30,745 nt of DNA from contig CAZVUD010000020.1 in assembly GCA_964629615.1 (NCBI GenBank), positions 1 to 30,745 of the forward strand, in the 5' to 3' direction. Source of the DNA: SVTX01 sp964629615 (GTDB lineage: Bacteria; Bacillota; Clostridia; Oscillospirales; CAG-272). Below, piece after piece: positions 8,501 to 17,055 of this stretch. Below the pieces are notes generated by a model that saw only the letters and a list, made by a program, of their open reading frames with translations, was not told where the DNA came from and made no database searches. Both the position numbers and the translations under genes were made by a program. Position 1 is the stretch's first letter, and the number at the start of each line of letters is the position of its first letter.

Positions 8501-8528
8501 ACTTTTTTAAACTTTTTTGCGTTAATAC

Positions 8529-8557
8529 TTGACAAAAGCAAAATTACAATATATAAT
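8529..8557 (+). promoter_or_regulatory. Promoter of the acyl carrier protein gene
   Basis: Exact TTGACA (8529-8534), 17-bp spacer, exact TATAAT (8552-8557). The leader of about 65 nt contains a small GCGGC/GCCGC hairpin (8572-8591). Consensus strength fits a highly expressed carrier protein. Confidence 0.85.
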
Positions 8558-8627
8558 ATTTTGTGTTTAGTGCGGCGATATATTAAGCCGCGGTCATATA
8601 AAATCAATTGAAAGGAATTGCAATAAA

Positions 8628-8852
8628 ATGTTAGATAAGATCAAAGAAATACTTGTTGACGAGCTCCAGATAGACGAAAGCGATATAACTCTGGATGCAG
8701 AGCTTTCTCAGGATCTCGGCATCAACTCTATAGAGCTTGGCGACCTTGCTACCATATGCGAGGAAAAGTTCAATATTTCTATCGATGACGACGACCTTAA
8801 CAAGTTCATAACTGTCGGCGACGTTGTTGACTATCTTGAAAAGCACTGCTGA
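8628..8852 (+). CDS. Acyl carrier protein
   Basis: 74 residues, acidic and mostly helical, the usual size for a free-standing ACP. The 4'-phosphopantetheine attachment serine is Ser34 in DLGINSIELGDL, where fatty-acid ACPs more often have DSLD, so Asn-Ser-Ile-Glu is a mild variant. It carries acyl intermediates on the prosthetic group. Which pathway it serves, general fatty-acid synthesis or a dedicated one, cannot be told, because no fab, acpS or synthase gene is adjacent. It is monocistronic, with an exact consensus promoter and its own terminator. AAAGGA lies 11 bases before the ATG, a rather long spacing. Confidence 0.9.
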   Translation: MLDKIKEILVDELQIDESDITLDAELSQDLGINSIELGDLATICEEKFNISIDDDDLNKFITVGDVVDYLEKHC

Positions 8853-8871
8853 TCTACGATAGCCTTATGTC

Positions 8872-8906
8872 AAAAGCTCTTCACCTTGCGTGAGGAGCTT
8901 TTTTAT
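8872..8906 (+). terminator. Terminator of the acyl carrier protein gene
   Basis: A 13-bp stem with one G-T pair (8872-8884 with 8890-8902), 5-nt loop, and a T tract. It sits between convergent genes and its A-rich left arm lets it work for ispE as well. Confidence 0.9.
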
Positions 8907-8910
8907 TATA

Positions 8911-9774
8911 TTATTCTATTATGCGCACTCCCCTGTCGGTCGGTCTGCATAAATAAGCCTTTGCTCCGATCGACGAGAGCGCATGCATGGCTGATTCTGC
9001 CATGGAAGGGCTCTTATAAATGCCAAATACAGACGGTCCGCTTCCGCTCATAAGGGATATACCGCCATGCTCGGTCATTATCCGCTTGAGCTCCATTGCC
9101 TGTGGGCGCATGCAAAATACGGTATCCTCAAAAATATTAAAGAGTTCTCCTGTGCCCGCATCTATCGTGCTGTACGCATTGCATGTCTGCATATTCCGCA
9201 TTTTAAAATCTCCGTACCTTTCATCAAGCACAGAATAAGCATACGGTGTGGAAACGCCGTCACCCATTACGGCAATAACAACATATCCGTCTATATTTTT
9301 CTCGCCGTCAGAGAGGATATCACCTATTCCGCGCACGATCATATTTCCGCCGACATAGCAAAAAGGAACATCCGCGCCCACACTTGCGCATATGCTTATC
9401 ATCTCACCGTCTGTTTTATGGATATCGAGCATTTTCTTCAGCCCGTAAAGCACGGCTGCGGCATCTGCACTGCCCCCTGCGAGTCCTGCAGGAGAGGGGA
9501 TATTTTTTTCTATATGTATGCTGAGACTGCCGCGCTCAAGCAGCTTGTCCGCCGCGATATAGGCAATATTTCGCCTGTCGCTCGGGATATCGGCAATGTT
9601 ACAGCTGACAGATATGCTCCTGTTTGCGTTTTCATCATATTCAAGCGTGATGATATCACACAGATCAACACTCTGCATGATGCTGTATATATCATGATAT
9701 CCGTCCTGACGCTTGCCTTCAATGTCAAGGTGCAGATTTATCTTTGCGTTTGCCGCAAGCTTTATGCTCTTCAT
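8911..9774 (-). CDS. ispE: 4-diphosphocytidyl-2-C-methyl-D-erythritol kinase
   Basis: 287 residues, a GHMP kinase that phosphorylates the 2-hydroxyl of CDP-methylerythritol in the non-mevalonate (MEP) isoprenoid pathway. Evidence is the N-terminal AKINLHLDI block (Lys11), the DGYHDIYSIMQSVDL segment, the ATP-binding glycine-rich loop SPAGLAGGSADAAAV (94-108, with Asp104), and the C-terminal MSGSGPSVFGIY motif. Length is normal for the family. The ATG has GGAG about 8 bases upstream. A TATAAT -10 element lies at 9806-9811 on the minus strand, but its -35 is poor. No ispD, ispF or purR lies next to it. It is divergent from the P-protein-like gene. Confidence 0.93.
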   Translation of the reverse strand: MKSIKLAANAKINLHLDIEGKRQDGYHDIYSIMQSVDLCDIITLEYDENANRSISVSCNIADIPSDRRNIAYIAADKLLERGSLSIHIEKNIPSPAGLAGGSADAAAVLYGLKKMLDIHKTDGEMISICASVGADVPFCYVGGNMIVRGIGDILSDGEKNIDGYVVIAVMGDGVSTPYAYSVLDERYGDFKMRNMQTCNAYSTIDAGTGELFNIFEDTVFCMRPQAMELKRIMTEHGGISLMSGSGPSVFGIYKSPSMAESAMHALSSIGAKAYLCRPTDRGVRIIE

Positions 9775-9894
9775 AGACTATCTCCGTACACATTATGATA
9801 ATTCTATTATACAACATCACAGGAAAAAAGTGTACATATATATGTTAATTTTTTAGTATTTTTTTAAATTTTTTGTGTATAATCGCAAATCTGC

Positions 9895-9923
9895 TTGACT
9901 TAAAGACCAAATCAGTATATAAT
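9895..9923 (+). promoter_or_regulatory. Promoter of the P-protein-like/TSCPD/phosphohexomutase unit
   Basis: TTGACT (9895-9900), 17-bp spacer, TATAAT (9918-9923), 60 bp upstream of the ATG at 9984. Confidence 0.8.
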
Positions 9924-9983
9924 ATATATGTATGATGTTCACGGTATGTGCCTGCAAAATCAAAGTTCTATGGAGATGTTTTT

Positions 9984-10961
9984 ATGGGGATAATTAATTT
10001 TGATATTCCGGAGCTTTTCGGAAGCGATACTGAGATATCTCTGCGCAATCTCTCAGAGCTTGAAGACAGACTTTCAAAAATAATTGAGGAACGTATAGCA
10101 CATATAAACGAGCTGTCCCACACCGTTGTTAAGGACGGCGAGGACGCGGATGTCATCAAAAGCATAATACTTTCGCTAAAGCCTGAGGATCATGCAGATT
10201 CCGACGACATCGCTCCATTCAACAAAAAGAGCATAAGGTCGATATTCCGATCCATATCGCTGTACGAAAGATTATTTATATGTGAGGGCATTTCGGAATG
10301 CTACCTTTCAGGCGAAAAGATATCTCATGAAATATTCATGACGCCATACGAGTACCACGGCACGCCAAGGAGTGCCTCAGACCGCATAGCGTACCTCAAA
10401 AATTCATACAACGACGATGCTTACATGCACCTGTCATATCTGCTTGAATCTCCGCGCGCCGCATATTTTGACAGCATAACGGCGGTATGTGAGGCGGTGT
10501 TCAACGGAAACTGCGAATACTGCATACTTCCGCTTGAGACCTCGTGTGACGGAAAGCTGTCAAGCTTTTACGATCTTATTTTGAAGTACAGCTTTAAGAT
10601 ATGTGCGGTATACGATCTTCAGGACAAGGAAAAGAAAAAATATACAAGATACGGGCTTATATCCCTGCAATCCAATAAAAACTCTTCCCTGTCCAAAAAT
10701 CGCTCCAAGGTCAAATATCTCGAATTTGCCTTTGAAAGCGACGGATATCCCACTCTTTCGGATATATTATCGGCATCTGAACATTGCTCTATGAAATTAT
10801 GGAGGATCGACACGCTCTGTCCTGCTTCCTCAAGAGGTCAACGTTCCCCCATGATCTGCCCTGTTTTTCGTGTTGACAGCGCAGACATAAATACATTTCT
10901 GACCTATCTTGCGATAGACTGTCAGAATTTCAAGCCACTTGGCATATACACGCAAGTATAA
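9984..10961 (+). CDS. Divergent chorismate mutase/prephenate dehydratase-like protein with ACT-like domain
   Basis: 325 residues that follow the plan of a bifunctional PheA (P-protein), with altered motifs. An AroQ-like helical part (about 22-100) contains LEDRLSKIIEERIAHINEL and later KKSIRSIFRSISLYERLF. A prephenate-dehydratase-like part (about 130-235) contains ILPLETSCDGKLSSFYDLI, where PheA has PIENSxxGxV, and YTRYGLIS, where PheA has the TRF motif. An ACT-like part (about 240-322) ends in FKPLGIY, as PheA ACT domains do. ENS to ETS, TRF to TRY and loss of the N-terminal GPxGTFS motif suggest it is not an ordinary PheA. It could be a diverged enzyme, a pseudo-enzyme or an amino-acid sensor. 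The start is ATG 9984, with GGAG 8 bases upstream; a GTG 12 codons earlier is rejected. First gene of a three-gene unit. Confidence 0.6.
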   Translation: MGIINFDIPELFGSDTEISLRNLSELEDRLSKIIEERIAHINELSHTVVKDGEDADVIKSIILSLKPEDHADSDDIAPFNKKSIRSIFRSISLYERLFICEGISECYLSGEKISHEIFMTPYEYHGTPRSASDRIAYLKNSYNDDAYMHLSYLLESPRAAYFDSITAVCEAVFNGNCEYCILPLETSCDGKLSSFYDLILKYSFKICAVYDLQDKEKKKYTRYGLISLQSNKNSSLSKNRSKVKYLEFAFESDGYPTLSDILSASEHCSMKLWRIDTLCPASSRGQRSPMICPVFRVDSADINTFLTYLAIDCQNFKPLGIYTQV

Positions 10962-10983
10962 TAAATGTAAAGGAATTTTAATT

Positions 10984-11241
10984 ATGGAAACCATTATTTT
11001 CACTCCCCACGGGGTTTGTTCAAGACAAATAAGCATTACCATCGACAATGATGTTATAGTTGATGCAAGATTTACAGGCGGATGCAGCGGTAACACACAG
11101 GGTCTGTGCGCGCTGGTTCGCGGCATGAAGGTTGATGATGCCATCGAAAGACTTGAGGGCATAAAGTGCGGTCCTCGCCCCACGTCCTGCCCCGATCAGT
11201 TTGCACGCGCGCTCAAGGAATACAAGAGCCAAAGAAACTGA
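10984..11241 (+). CDS. TSCPD domain-containing protein (TIGR03905 type)
   Basis: 85 residues with the signature TSCPD (67-71) followed by QFARAL, a GGCSGNTQG loop (32-40) and cysteines at 12, 34, 42, 62 and 69 that probably bind a metal. This small family is common in Clostridia and has no assigned function. The same domain occurs at the C-terminus of B12-dependent ribonucleotide reductase NrdJ, where it is thought to bind zinc. It lies 22 bp after the P-protein-like gene and is probably co-transcribed. The start is the ATG at 10984 with AAAGGA upstream at long spacing; a longer frame from 10939 overlaps the preceding gene and lacks a ribosome site. Confidence 0.85.
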   Translation: METIIFTPHGVCSRQISITIDNDVIVDARFTGGCSGNTQGLCALVRGMKVDDAIERLEGIKCGPRPTSCPDQFARALKEYKSQRN

Positions 11242-11304
11242 CGATATATAAAACAGCGATCTTTTTAAAATATTAATATACATGCAAGGAAAGGTATAGT
11301 GACA

Positions 11305-13020
11305 ATGGAAAAGTATCTTGAAAACTACCACCGCTGGCTCGAATGTCCTCTTCTCACAGAAAGCGAAAAGGCTGAGCTTATCGCGATCGGCAACGATGAT
11401 GACGAGATAAAGCTTCGTTTCTCATCCTATCTCTCGTTTGGAACGGCAGGTCTGCGCGGCACAATGAAGGTCGGCATGAATGCCATGAATATATACACCG
11501 TGGCACACGCGACACAGGGATTGGCTGCTCTTATAACCGAATGCGGCAGATGCGCTGACGGCGTGGCTATCGCATACGACAGCCGAAACAACTCCCCTCT
11601 TTTTGCAAAAGTTGCAGCCGAGGTATTGGCAGCGGCAGGTATCAAGGCATACCTTTTTGATGGTCTGCGCCCCACGCCTGAGCTCTCATTTGCTCTGAGG
11701 CATCTCGGATGCGTTGCGGGTATCAACATCACCGCATCACACAATCCCAAGCAGTATAACGGCTATAAGGCCTATTGGGAGGACGGCGCACAGCTTCCGC
11801 CCGAGCACGCTGATACGGTTTCTGCCGCTATCGCTAAGCTTGATATATTTGATGACGTAAAGCGAGCTGACTATGACTCCGCGCTTGCCGACGGAAGGAT
11901 AGTTATTATCGGCGACGAAATAGACGAGGCATACCTTGCAAAGGTAATTGAACAGCAGGTCAACCCCGACGCTGTAAAGAAGGTTGCTGACGAGCTCAAG
12001 ATAGTATATTCCCCTCTCCACGGCGCAGGCTACAAGCTCGTGCCCGAGGTGCTCAAGAGAACAGGACTGAAGCATCTTTATCGCGTTGAAGAGCAATTTG
12101 AGATAAACGGAGATTTCCCGACGGTCGAAAAGCCCAATCCCGAATATGCAAACGTATTTGAGATAGGTATCGGCATTGCAGACCGCGTTGGCAGTGACCT
12201 TGTTATAGCCACAGACCCGGATGCTGACCGCGTTGGTGTAATGGCAAGATGCTCTGACGGTACATTCAAGACCATATCAGGAAATCAGATGGGTGCGCTC
12301 CTTCTCGACTATATCATAACAGCCTATGAAGAAACAGGCACTATGCCCCCCGAGCCCATCGCAGTCAAGACCATCGTATCCACCGAGCTTGTTTCCAAAA
12401 TATGCGAGGCACACAATGTCAAGCTCTACAATGTACTTACAGGCTTTAAGTTTATAGGCGAGGTCATTAAGAACCACGAAAAGATGGGTCATGGCGACTT
12501 TATCTTCGGATTTGAAGAGAGCTACGGCTATCTTAAGGGCACTTATGCACGTGACAAGGACGCTGTTGTTGCTTCCATGCTCATATGCGAGATGACCGCT
12601 TATTACAGAAACAAGGGCATGACTCTTATCGATGCGCTTGAAAAGCTTTATGAAAGATACGGTCTGTTTAACGAATCAAATATTGAGATCTATATGGAGG
12701 GTCTGGACGGTCCTGCAAGAATGGCAGCCCTCATGGATTCATTCAGAAATAACATCCCAAGTGAGATAGGTTCCTTTAAGGTAGTTACATTTGGCGACTA
12801 CAAGGCTGAAAAATTCACCGATGTTGCCACAGGAAATGTATACCCCACCGGACTTCCGAAATCAAACGTTTTGTATTTCAAGCTTGAAAACGGAGATGTT
12901 ATAATCCTTCGTCCCTCGGGAACAGAGCCCAAGATCAAATTCTATTTCCTTGCAAGCGGAAGCAACAAGGAAGAGATTGAAAGCAAGCTTGCTTCCTACA
13001 AGAGATCTCTCGGAGTATAA
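11305..13020 (+). CDS. Phospho-sugar mutase (alpha-phosphoglucomutase/phosphomannomutase family)
   Basis: 571 residues that interconvert hexose 1- and 6-phosphates, linking glycolysis to glycogen, cell-wall and surface-sugar synthesis. Motifs in order are TAGLRGTMKVG (47-57), the phosphoserine loop TASHNP (Ser145), the magnesium loop DPDADR (304-309), the sugar-recognition loop FEESYGY, and the C-terminal phosphate-binding RPSGTEPKIK. The length and the YNGYKAYWEDGAQ block place it with the long PgcA-like bacterial phosphoglucomutases. The start may be ATG 11305 or GTG 11299. AAGGAAAGG (11286-11294) is compatible with both. It is the last gene of the unit, 63 bp after the TSCPD gene, and ends at a strong terminator. 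Confidence 0.93.
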   Translation: MEKYLENYHRWLECPLLTESEKAELIAIGNDDDEIKLRFSSYLSFGTAGLRGTMKVGMNAMNIYTVAHATQGLAALITECGRCADGVAIAYDSRNNSPLFAKVAAEVLAAAGIKAYLFDGLRPTPELSFALRHLGCVAGINITASHNPKQYNGYKAYWEDGAQLPPEHADTVSAAIAKLDIFDDVKRADYDSALADGRIVIIGDEIDEAYLAKVIEQQVNPDAVKKVADELKIVYSPLHGAGYKLVPEVLKRTGLKHLYRVEEQFEINGDFPTVEKPNPEYANVFEIGIGIADRVGSDLVIATDPDADRVGVMARCSDGTFKTISGNQMGALLLDYIITAYEETGTMPPEPIAVKTIVSTELVSKICEAHNVKLYNVLTGFKFIGEVIKNHEKMGHGDFIFGFEESYGYLKGTYARDKDAVVASMLICEMTAYYRNKGMTLIDALEKLYERYGLFNESNIEIYMEGLDGPARMAALMDSFRNNIPSEIGSFKVVTFGDYKAEKFTDVATGNVYPTGLPKSNVLYFKLENGDVIILRPSGTEPKIKFYFLASGSNKEEIESKLASYKRSLGV

Positions 13021-13022
13021 AG

Positions 13023-13066
13023 AAAGATCCCGTCACCAAAAGCTTTTGGTGACGGGATCTTTTTAC
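13023..13066 (+). terminator. Strong bidirectional terminator
   Basis: A perfect 40-nt palindrome (13023-13042 with 13043-13062) followed by T residues, placed between convergent genes. A-run and T-run on its two sides let it act in both directions. Confidence 0.93.
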
Positions 13067-13070
13067 GCTG

Positions 13071-13643
13071 TCAAAGCACGCGGACGAACAGGAGCATAAG
13101 TATAGCCGGAAGTATACTGCCGCCCACAAGCTCGGGGAGCGTGTGGCGCTCGGATGCAAGGCTTGCGTAGTATACGAAGGCTGCAATAAAGAGTCCTATA
13201 ATAGCAGGTGCATAAAGTCCAAAATAGAAGAGCACAAAAACAGGTCCGAGAACGCCGCAGGCGTGTCCGCTTATCTTAAACTTAAAAAGCTTGCTTGATA
13301 TCAGAATACAAACGCCCGAAAAGAGATATACTAAGGTTATGAGCCAAAGCTCGCTTGGCTGATCGAATATAAGACCGAACAGACAGCAAAGCAGATATCC
13401 CACTACAGAAAAAATTATGGCAAGAGTTCTCTGTCCATCCCTGCCCTTATTTTTGAACGGGGGAATGAATCTCTGCAACGGGTATGCAAGCAAAGGCAAG
13501 ACAGTGAGGCATATGACACTGTATATATAATGCCACGCCGACGTGAAAAACTCGCGGCGAAATATAAAAGTCAATGTGTACAGCAAAAACGCCATTATGG
13601 GTGCGACCGTCATGATACGAATTATTTTCAATGACTTTTTCAT
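13071..13643 (-). CDS. PAP2-superfamily-like membrane protein
   Basis: 190 residues with about six transmembrane helices. Two remnants of the PAP2 phosphatase signature can be read: ISGH (124-127), for the usual PSGH, and RHTLPELVGG (166-175), for the usual HxxxD block, with Glu171 where Asp is expected. The arginine that normally lies six residues before the His is not in place, and the KxxxxxxRP motif is not evident. It is therefore either a divergent lipid-phosphate phosphatase or an inactive relative. GAGGT lies about 13 bases before the ATG, an unusually long spacing, so the start is uncertain. A TATAAT -10 lies at 13681-13686. It appears monocistronic and convergent with the mutase gene. 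Confidence 0.5.
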   Translation of the reverse strand: MKKSLKIIRIMTVAPIMAFLLYTLTFIFRREFFTSAWHYIYSVICLTVLPLLAYPLQRFIPPFKNKGRDGQRTLAIIFSVVGYLLCCLFGLIFDQPSELWLITLVYLFSGVCILISSKLFKFKISGHACGVLGPVFVLFYFGLYAPAIIGLFIAAFVYYASLASERHTLPELVGGSILPAILMLLFVRVL

Positions 13644-13760
13644 GTAGTATTCAATACCTCTTTTCTTTGGTTATAATACCATTATATCCATTAATATTAA
13701 GTGGGTATTAACGAACATATAACTTTTTATTAAATTTATACATATCACAAAAAAATGTAT

Positions 13761-13798
13761 AAAAAACACCTGACGGAGCAAGCATTGCGCCGTCAGGT
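13761..13798 (-). terminator. Terminator of typA
   Basis: A 9-bp GC-rich stem (13768-13776 with 13790-13798), followed on the minus strand by GTGTTTTTT. It lies 14 bp beyond the typA stop. Confidence 0.9.
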
Positions 13799-13812
13799 AT
13801 CTTAATTTTATA

Positions 13813-15654
13813 TTAATTTTCTTGGAGAGCTCTTCTCTTTTTCATCATTTCCTTCATACGTGTCTCGGTATTAAGGATCTTCTTGCGGAGTCTTATGGAC
13901 TTGGGAGTTACCTCGATAAGCTCATCGTCGGTTATAAACTCAATAGCCTCCTCAAGGCTGAATATGATGGGCGGTGTGAGCAGAAGCTTTTCATCCGCAC
14001 CTGAGGATCTTATCGCCGTAAGATGCTTTTCCTTGCAGGGATTAACGGCAATGTCGTCGTTCTTGGGATTTTCGCCGACTATCATACCCTCGTATACAGG
14101 GGTCTGAGGACCTACGAACAGATCGCCTCTCTCCTGAGTATTGTAAAGACCGTATCTTGTGGTAACACCTGCCTCAGATGCAACGAGAACGCCCGTAAAT
14201 CTCATAACGATACCGCCGCGATAAGGCTGATATCCGTCAAACAAGGTATTTATAACGCCCTCACCGTGAGTTGCAGACATAAATTCCGAACGATAACCGA
14301 AGAGACATCTTGAGGGGATGCTGTATTCTATTCTCATACGGCTGCCTATGGGAGTCATCTCAAGCAGATCTCCCTTTCTCTGACCGAGCTTATCAATAAC
14401 AGGACCTACATATTCGCTCGGAACATCAAGCGTTACTCGCTCCATAGGCTCGCACTTGACACCGTCGATCTCTTTGATGATTACCTTGGGGTTTGAGCAA
14501 GTAAGCTCATAGCCCTCGCGGCGCATGTTTTCGATAAGTATGGAGAGATGCATCTCACCTCTGCCTGATACTACGAATTCATCGGTGGTATCACCGTCGC
14601 GAACGCGGAGAGAAACATCGCGCAGAAGCTCTCTGTAAAGTCTTTCGCGGAGCTGACGTGATGTAACGAATTTACCCTCCTTGCCTGCCAAGGGAGAATC
14701 GTTTACGGAGAATGTCATCTCAACGGTAGGCTCGCTTACCTTTACAAACTGAAGCGGCTCGGGGCACGCAACGCTGGTTACGGTATCGCCTATGGTGATG
14801 TCACCTGCACCCGAGAAGCAGATTATATCTCCCACCTTTGCGCTCTCAACAGGCACGCGGAGAAGTCCGTCTATCTGATAGAGAGAAACTATCTTTGTTT
14901 TTCTGGGCTTTGCATCGGGATCGTGGTAATTGCATATTGCGATCTCCTGATTTACCTTTACAGATCCGCGCTCTACGCGTCCGATACCGATCCTGCCAAC
15001 ATATTCGTTATAGTCGATAGAGGATACAAGCACCTGAAGCTCGCCATCAAGATCACCTTCCGGCGCAGGAACATAGCTGAGTATGGTATCGAAAAGGGGC
15101 TTAAGATCCGTGCCCTCTTCATCGGGAGAAAGTGACGCCGTGCCTGCTCTTCCCGAGCAATAGAGCATGGGAGAATCAAGCTGATCGTCGCTTGCGCCGA
15201 GATCGATAAGAAGCTCAAGGATCTCGTCCTCGACCTCGCCGATCCTCGCATCAGGCTTGTCTATCTTATTAAAGCAAACTATAACGCGGTGATTAAGCTC
15301 AAGAGCACGCTGTAAAACGAATCTTGTCTGAGGCATAGGACCTTCAGCGGCATCGACGAGAAGTATTACGCCGTCTACCATCTTAAGCACTCGCTCGACC
15401 TCACCGCCGAAGTCGGCGTGACCGGGGGTGTCAATAATATTTATCTTAACACCGTTGTAATGGACAGCCGTGTTTTTTGCAAGTATAGTGATACCTCTTT
15501 CTCTTTCGATATCACCAGAGTCCATAACGCATGTAACGGTTTCCTGATTTTCGCGGTATATGCCGCCCTGCTTCAGAAGTCCGTCAACAAGAGTGGTTTT
15601 GCCGTGGTCAACGTGCGCGATGATCGCAATATTTCTTAGATCCTCTCTTACCAT
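13813..15654 (-). CDS. typA: Translational GTPase TypA/BipA
   Basis: 613 residues, the full family length. The ribosome-binding GTPase acts in 50S assembly and stress or cold adaptation. G1 is AHVDHGKT (14-21), the switch I region has RERGITI, G3 is DTPGH, and G4 is NKID. These are followed by the EF-G-like domains II, III and V, and by the TypA-specific C-terminal domain with PVYEGMIVGEN and the basic RMKEMMKKRRALQEN tail. GAGGTG lies about 5 bases before the ATG. It is monocistronic, with an extended -10 promoter at 15711-15719 and its own terminator. One copy of the 18-bp repeat (15782-15799) lies 128 bp upstream of its start. Confidence 0.96.
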   Translation of the reverse strand: MVREDLRNIAIIAHVDHGKTTLVDGLLKQGGIYRENQETVTCVMDSGDIERERGITILAKNTAVHYNGVKINIIDTPGHADFGGEVERVLKMVDGVILLVDAAEGPMPQTRFVLQRALELNHRVIVCFNKIDKPDARIGEVEDEILELLIDLGASDDQLDSPMLYCSGRAGTASLSPDEEGTDLKPLFDTILSYVPAPEGDLDGELQVLVSSIDYNEYVGRIGIGRVERGSVKVNQEIAICNYHDPDAKPRKTKIVSLYQIDGLLRVPVESAKVGDIICFSGAGDITIGDTVTSVACPEPLQFVKVSEPTVEMTFSVNDSPLAGKEGKFVTSRQLRERLYRELLRDVSLRVRDGDTTDEFVVSGRGEMHLSILIENMRREGYELTCSNPKVIIKEIDGVKCEPMERVTLDVPSEYVGPVIDKLGQRKGDLLEMTPIGSRMRIEYSIPSRCLFGYRSEFMSATHGEGVINTLFDGYQPYRGGIVMRFTGVLVASEAGVTTRYGLYNTQERGDLFVGPQTPVYEGMIVGENPKNDDIAVNPCKEKHLTAIRSSGADEKLLLTPPIIFSLEEAIEFITDDELIEVTPKSIRLRKKILNTETRMKEMMKKRRALQEN

Positions 15655-15710
15655 AATTCACCTCATAATGTGTATTTCTGAATTTTTTCTACATTTATAT
15701 CCAATTTAAT

Positions 15711-15719
15711 ATTATATCA
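15711..15719 (-). promoter_or_regulatory. Extended -10 promoter of typA
   Basis: Minus strand TGATATAAT (15711-15719). The hexamer 17 bp upstream is only TTTATA, so recognition would rely on the extended -10. Confidence 0.55.
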
Positions 15720-15781
15720 CAAAAATTTAAAATTATAAAGAATTAGAAATTACGATATTCAGACTCATAAAGGATTTTTTC

Positions 15782-15799
15782 TTGTGCAATTTGACGAAT
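15782..15799 (+). repeat. 18-bp direct repeat, left copy
   Basis: TTGTGCAATTTGACGAAT is identical to 17178-17195, in the same orientation. The two copies bracket the complete lipoprotein transcription unit (promoter, gene and terminator). Flanking bases do not match. Confidence 0.9.
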
Positions 15800-15835
15800 A
15801 AAAATGATCAAATGATAAATAAAAGTGCCCCAAGT

Positions 15836-15892
15836 GCACCTTTCAAGCAAGTTATAGAAGCTTGAATGTTACACTTGGGGCATATGCATCAA
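15836..15892 (-). terminator. Terminator of the lipoprotein gene
   Basis: An outer 11-bp perfect stem (15836-15846 with 15882-15892) encloses an inner 6-bp stem (15853-15858 with 15870-15875). On the minus strand it continues into CTTTTATTTA. It lies 22 bp after the stop codon. Confidence 0.75.
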
Positions 15893-15913
15893 TTTACTGA
15901 CGCAGGATAAATA

Positions 15914-17011
15914 TTATCTTTCGTTTGATTTGGCAATTTCGTTTTTTTGGTCGGAATTCAAATGAGTTATAACTATGAAATATTCATCCCAGAACTTCTC
16001 TACTCCGCTGCTGTTTATCCAGCTGTATTTAATGTAGCCCGAAGTTACAATGGACGGAACGCCATCTCTTATATAGAAATTATAACTTAAATCATATATT
16101 TCGATGGGTGTATAATTCTCCTTCAAACGTGAAAATATAAAATTTTGGAGCTCATCACCCGCCGAGAAAAACTCATCGAATGTTTTTTGCATTATTTCCC
16201 GATCATAGTCAGGCGACCACATATCCATATAAATTTTATTATTTGCATATACATAGAAGTAGATCAAATTGCCGGTGTAAACATTATCGTATGTATCCAA
16301 TTTATCATAATACCTGAATGTATAGCTGCAATTAGTTACGCCTTCGCCATAAACGAATTTATCCTCGTTTTTAGTACTGTCATCAGCAATGTCGTCGTAA
16401 CGGGTTTCAACAAAATATTCGTAATTGGAAATATCCATATCCGCCGGGATCAATGATCTTATGAGATCTTTATATTCTTGCTCGCTTTCATATACCTTCG
16501 GAAGCGGAATGTTTTCATATCTTACGACCTGATCACTGTCAGCTAAAAACAATATCCATGCGTTTTCGATGTCGTCTACAGTATACTGATCGACCGGGAT
16601 ACCGCTATAACTCATCAAACCGGATCTCAAATATGTCAATGTATGTTCAACACCAAACAGCTCTACCGAACGTGTTTTAGGGGCTGCGGGGTTCGTAAAT
16701 ACTTGCTGCTTATAATATTCGGTGTCGTCATTTTTTAACCCATTACCTGAAAGAGTTTTATCATCATGGATCAGATTGTTTAATTTTGAAGGCTTAGGCT
16801 CCACATCATTATCATCCGTAGTTGTTTCTTCGGTAGATCCGTCTCCAGTAGTTGTTCCATCGGTAGTGTTTTCTTCGTTAGTAGTATTTTCAGAATTGAT
16901 ATTTTCAGAGGCGCCATCGGTCGTGTTTTCACCATGATCAACAGCGTTATTACATGATGCAAGCAATAAACAGATCAAAATCACTGATATGAATTTTTGA
17001 AGTTTTTTCAT
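15914..17011 (-). CDS. Putative lipoprotein with Thr/Glu/Asp/Asn-rich linker, function unknown
   Basis: 365 residues. The signal peptide ends in a lipobox LLASC (16-20), so Cys20 should be lipidated and the protein displayed on the outer face of the membrane. Residues 21 to about 75 are a low-complexity linker of short Thr-, Glu-, Asp-, Asn- and Gly-rich units, typical of a wall spacer. The rest (about 80-365) is a soluble, aromatic-rich domain with many Tyr, Asp and Glu, in which I recognise no family or catalytic motif. By hand count two 60-base lines of the gene are 32% and 35% G+C, against 50% in a line of typA, so it may have been acquired. AAAGGA precedes the ATG. It has its own promoter and terminator and lies between two copies of an 18-bp repeat. 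Confidence 0.8.
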   Translation of the reverse strand: MKKLQKFISVILICLLLASCNNAVDHGENTTDGASENINSENTTNEENTTDGTTTGDGSTEETTTDDNDVEPKPSKLNNLIHDDKTLSGNGLKNDDTEYYKQQVFTNPAAPKTRSVELFGVEHTLTYLRSGLMSYSGIPVDQYTVDDIENAWILFLADSDQVVRYENIPLPKVYESEQEYKDLIRSLIPADMDISNYEYFVETRYDDIADDSTKNEDKFVYGEGVTNCSYTFRYYDKLDTYDNVYTGNLIYFYVYANNKIYMDMWSPDYDREIMQKTFDEFFSAGDELQNFIFSRLKENYTPIEIYDLSYNFYIRDGVPSIVTSGYIKYSWINSSGVEKFWDEYFIVITHLNSDQKNEIAKSNER

Positions 17012-17055
17012 GTCTGTATTTCCTTTCTATAATTAAGATCAATGTCTGTAATTTT

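Noticed and set aside
8499..8518. Tandem AAACTTTTTT repeat
   Set aside because: Two copies of a low-complexity 10-mer upstream of a promoter are probably chance A+T-rich sequence.
9067..9798. 243-residue plus-strand frame opposite ispE
   Set aside because: It is antisense to a well-supported ispE and its translation is Cys/His/Tyr-rich, without domain motifs or a convincing ribosome site.
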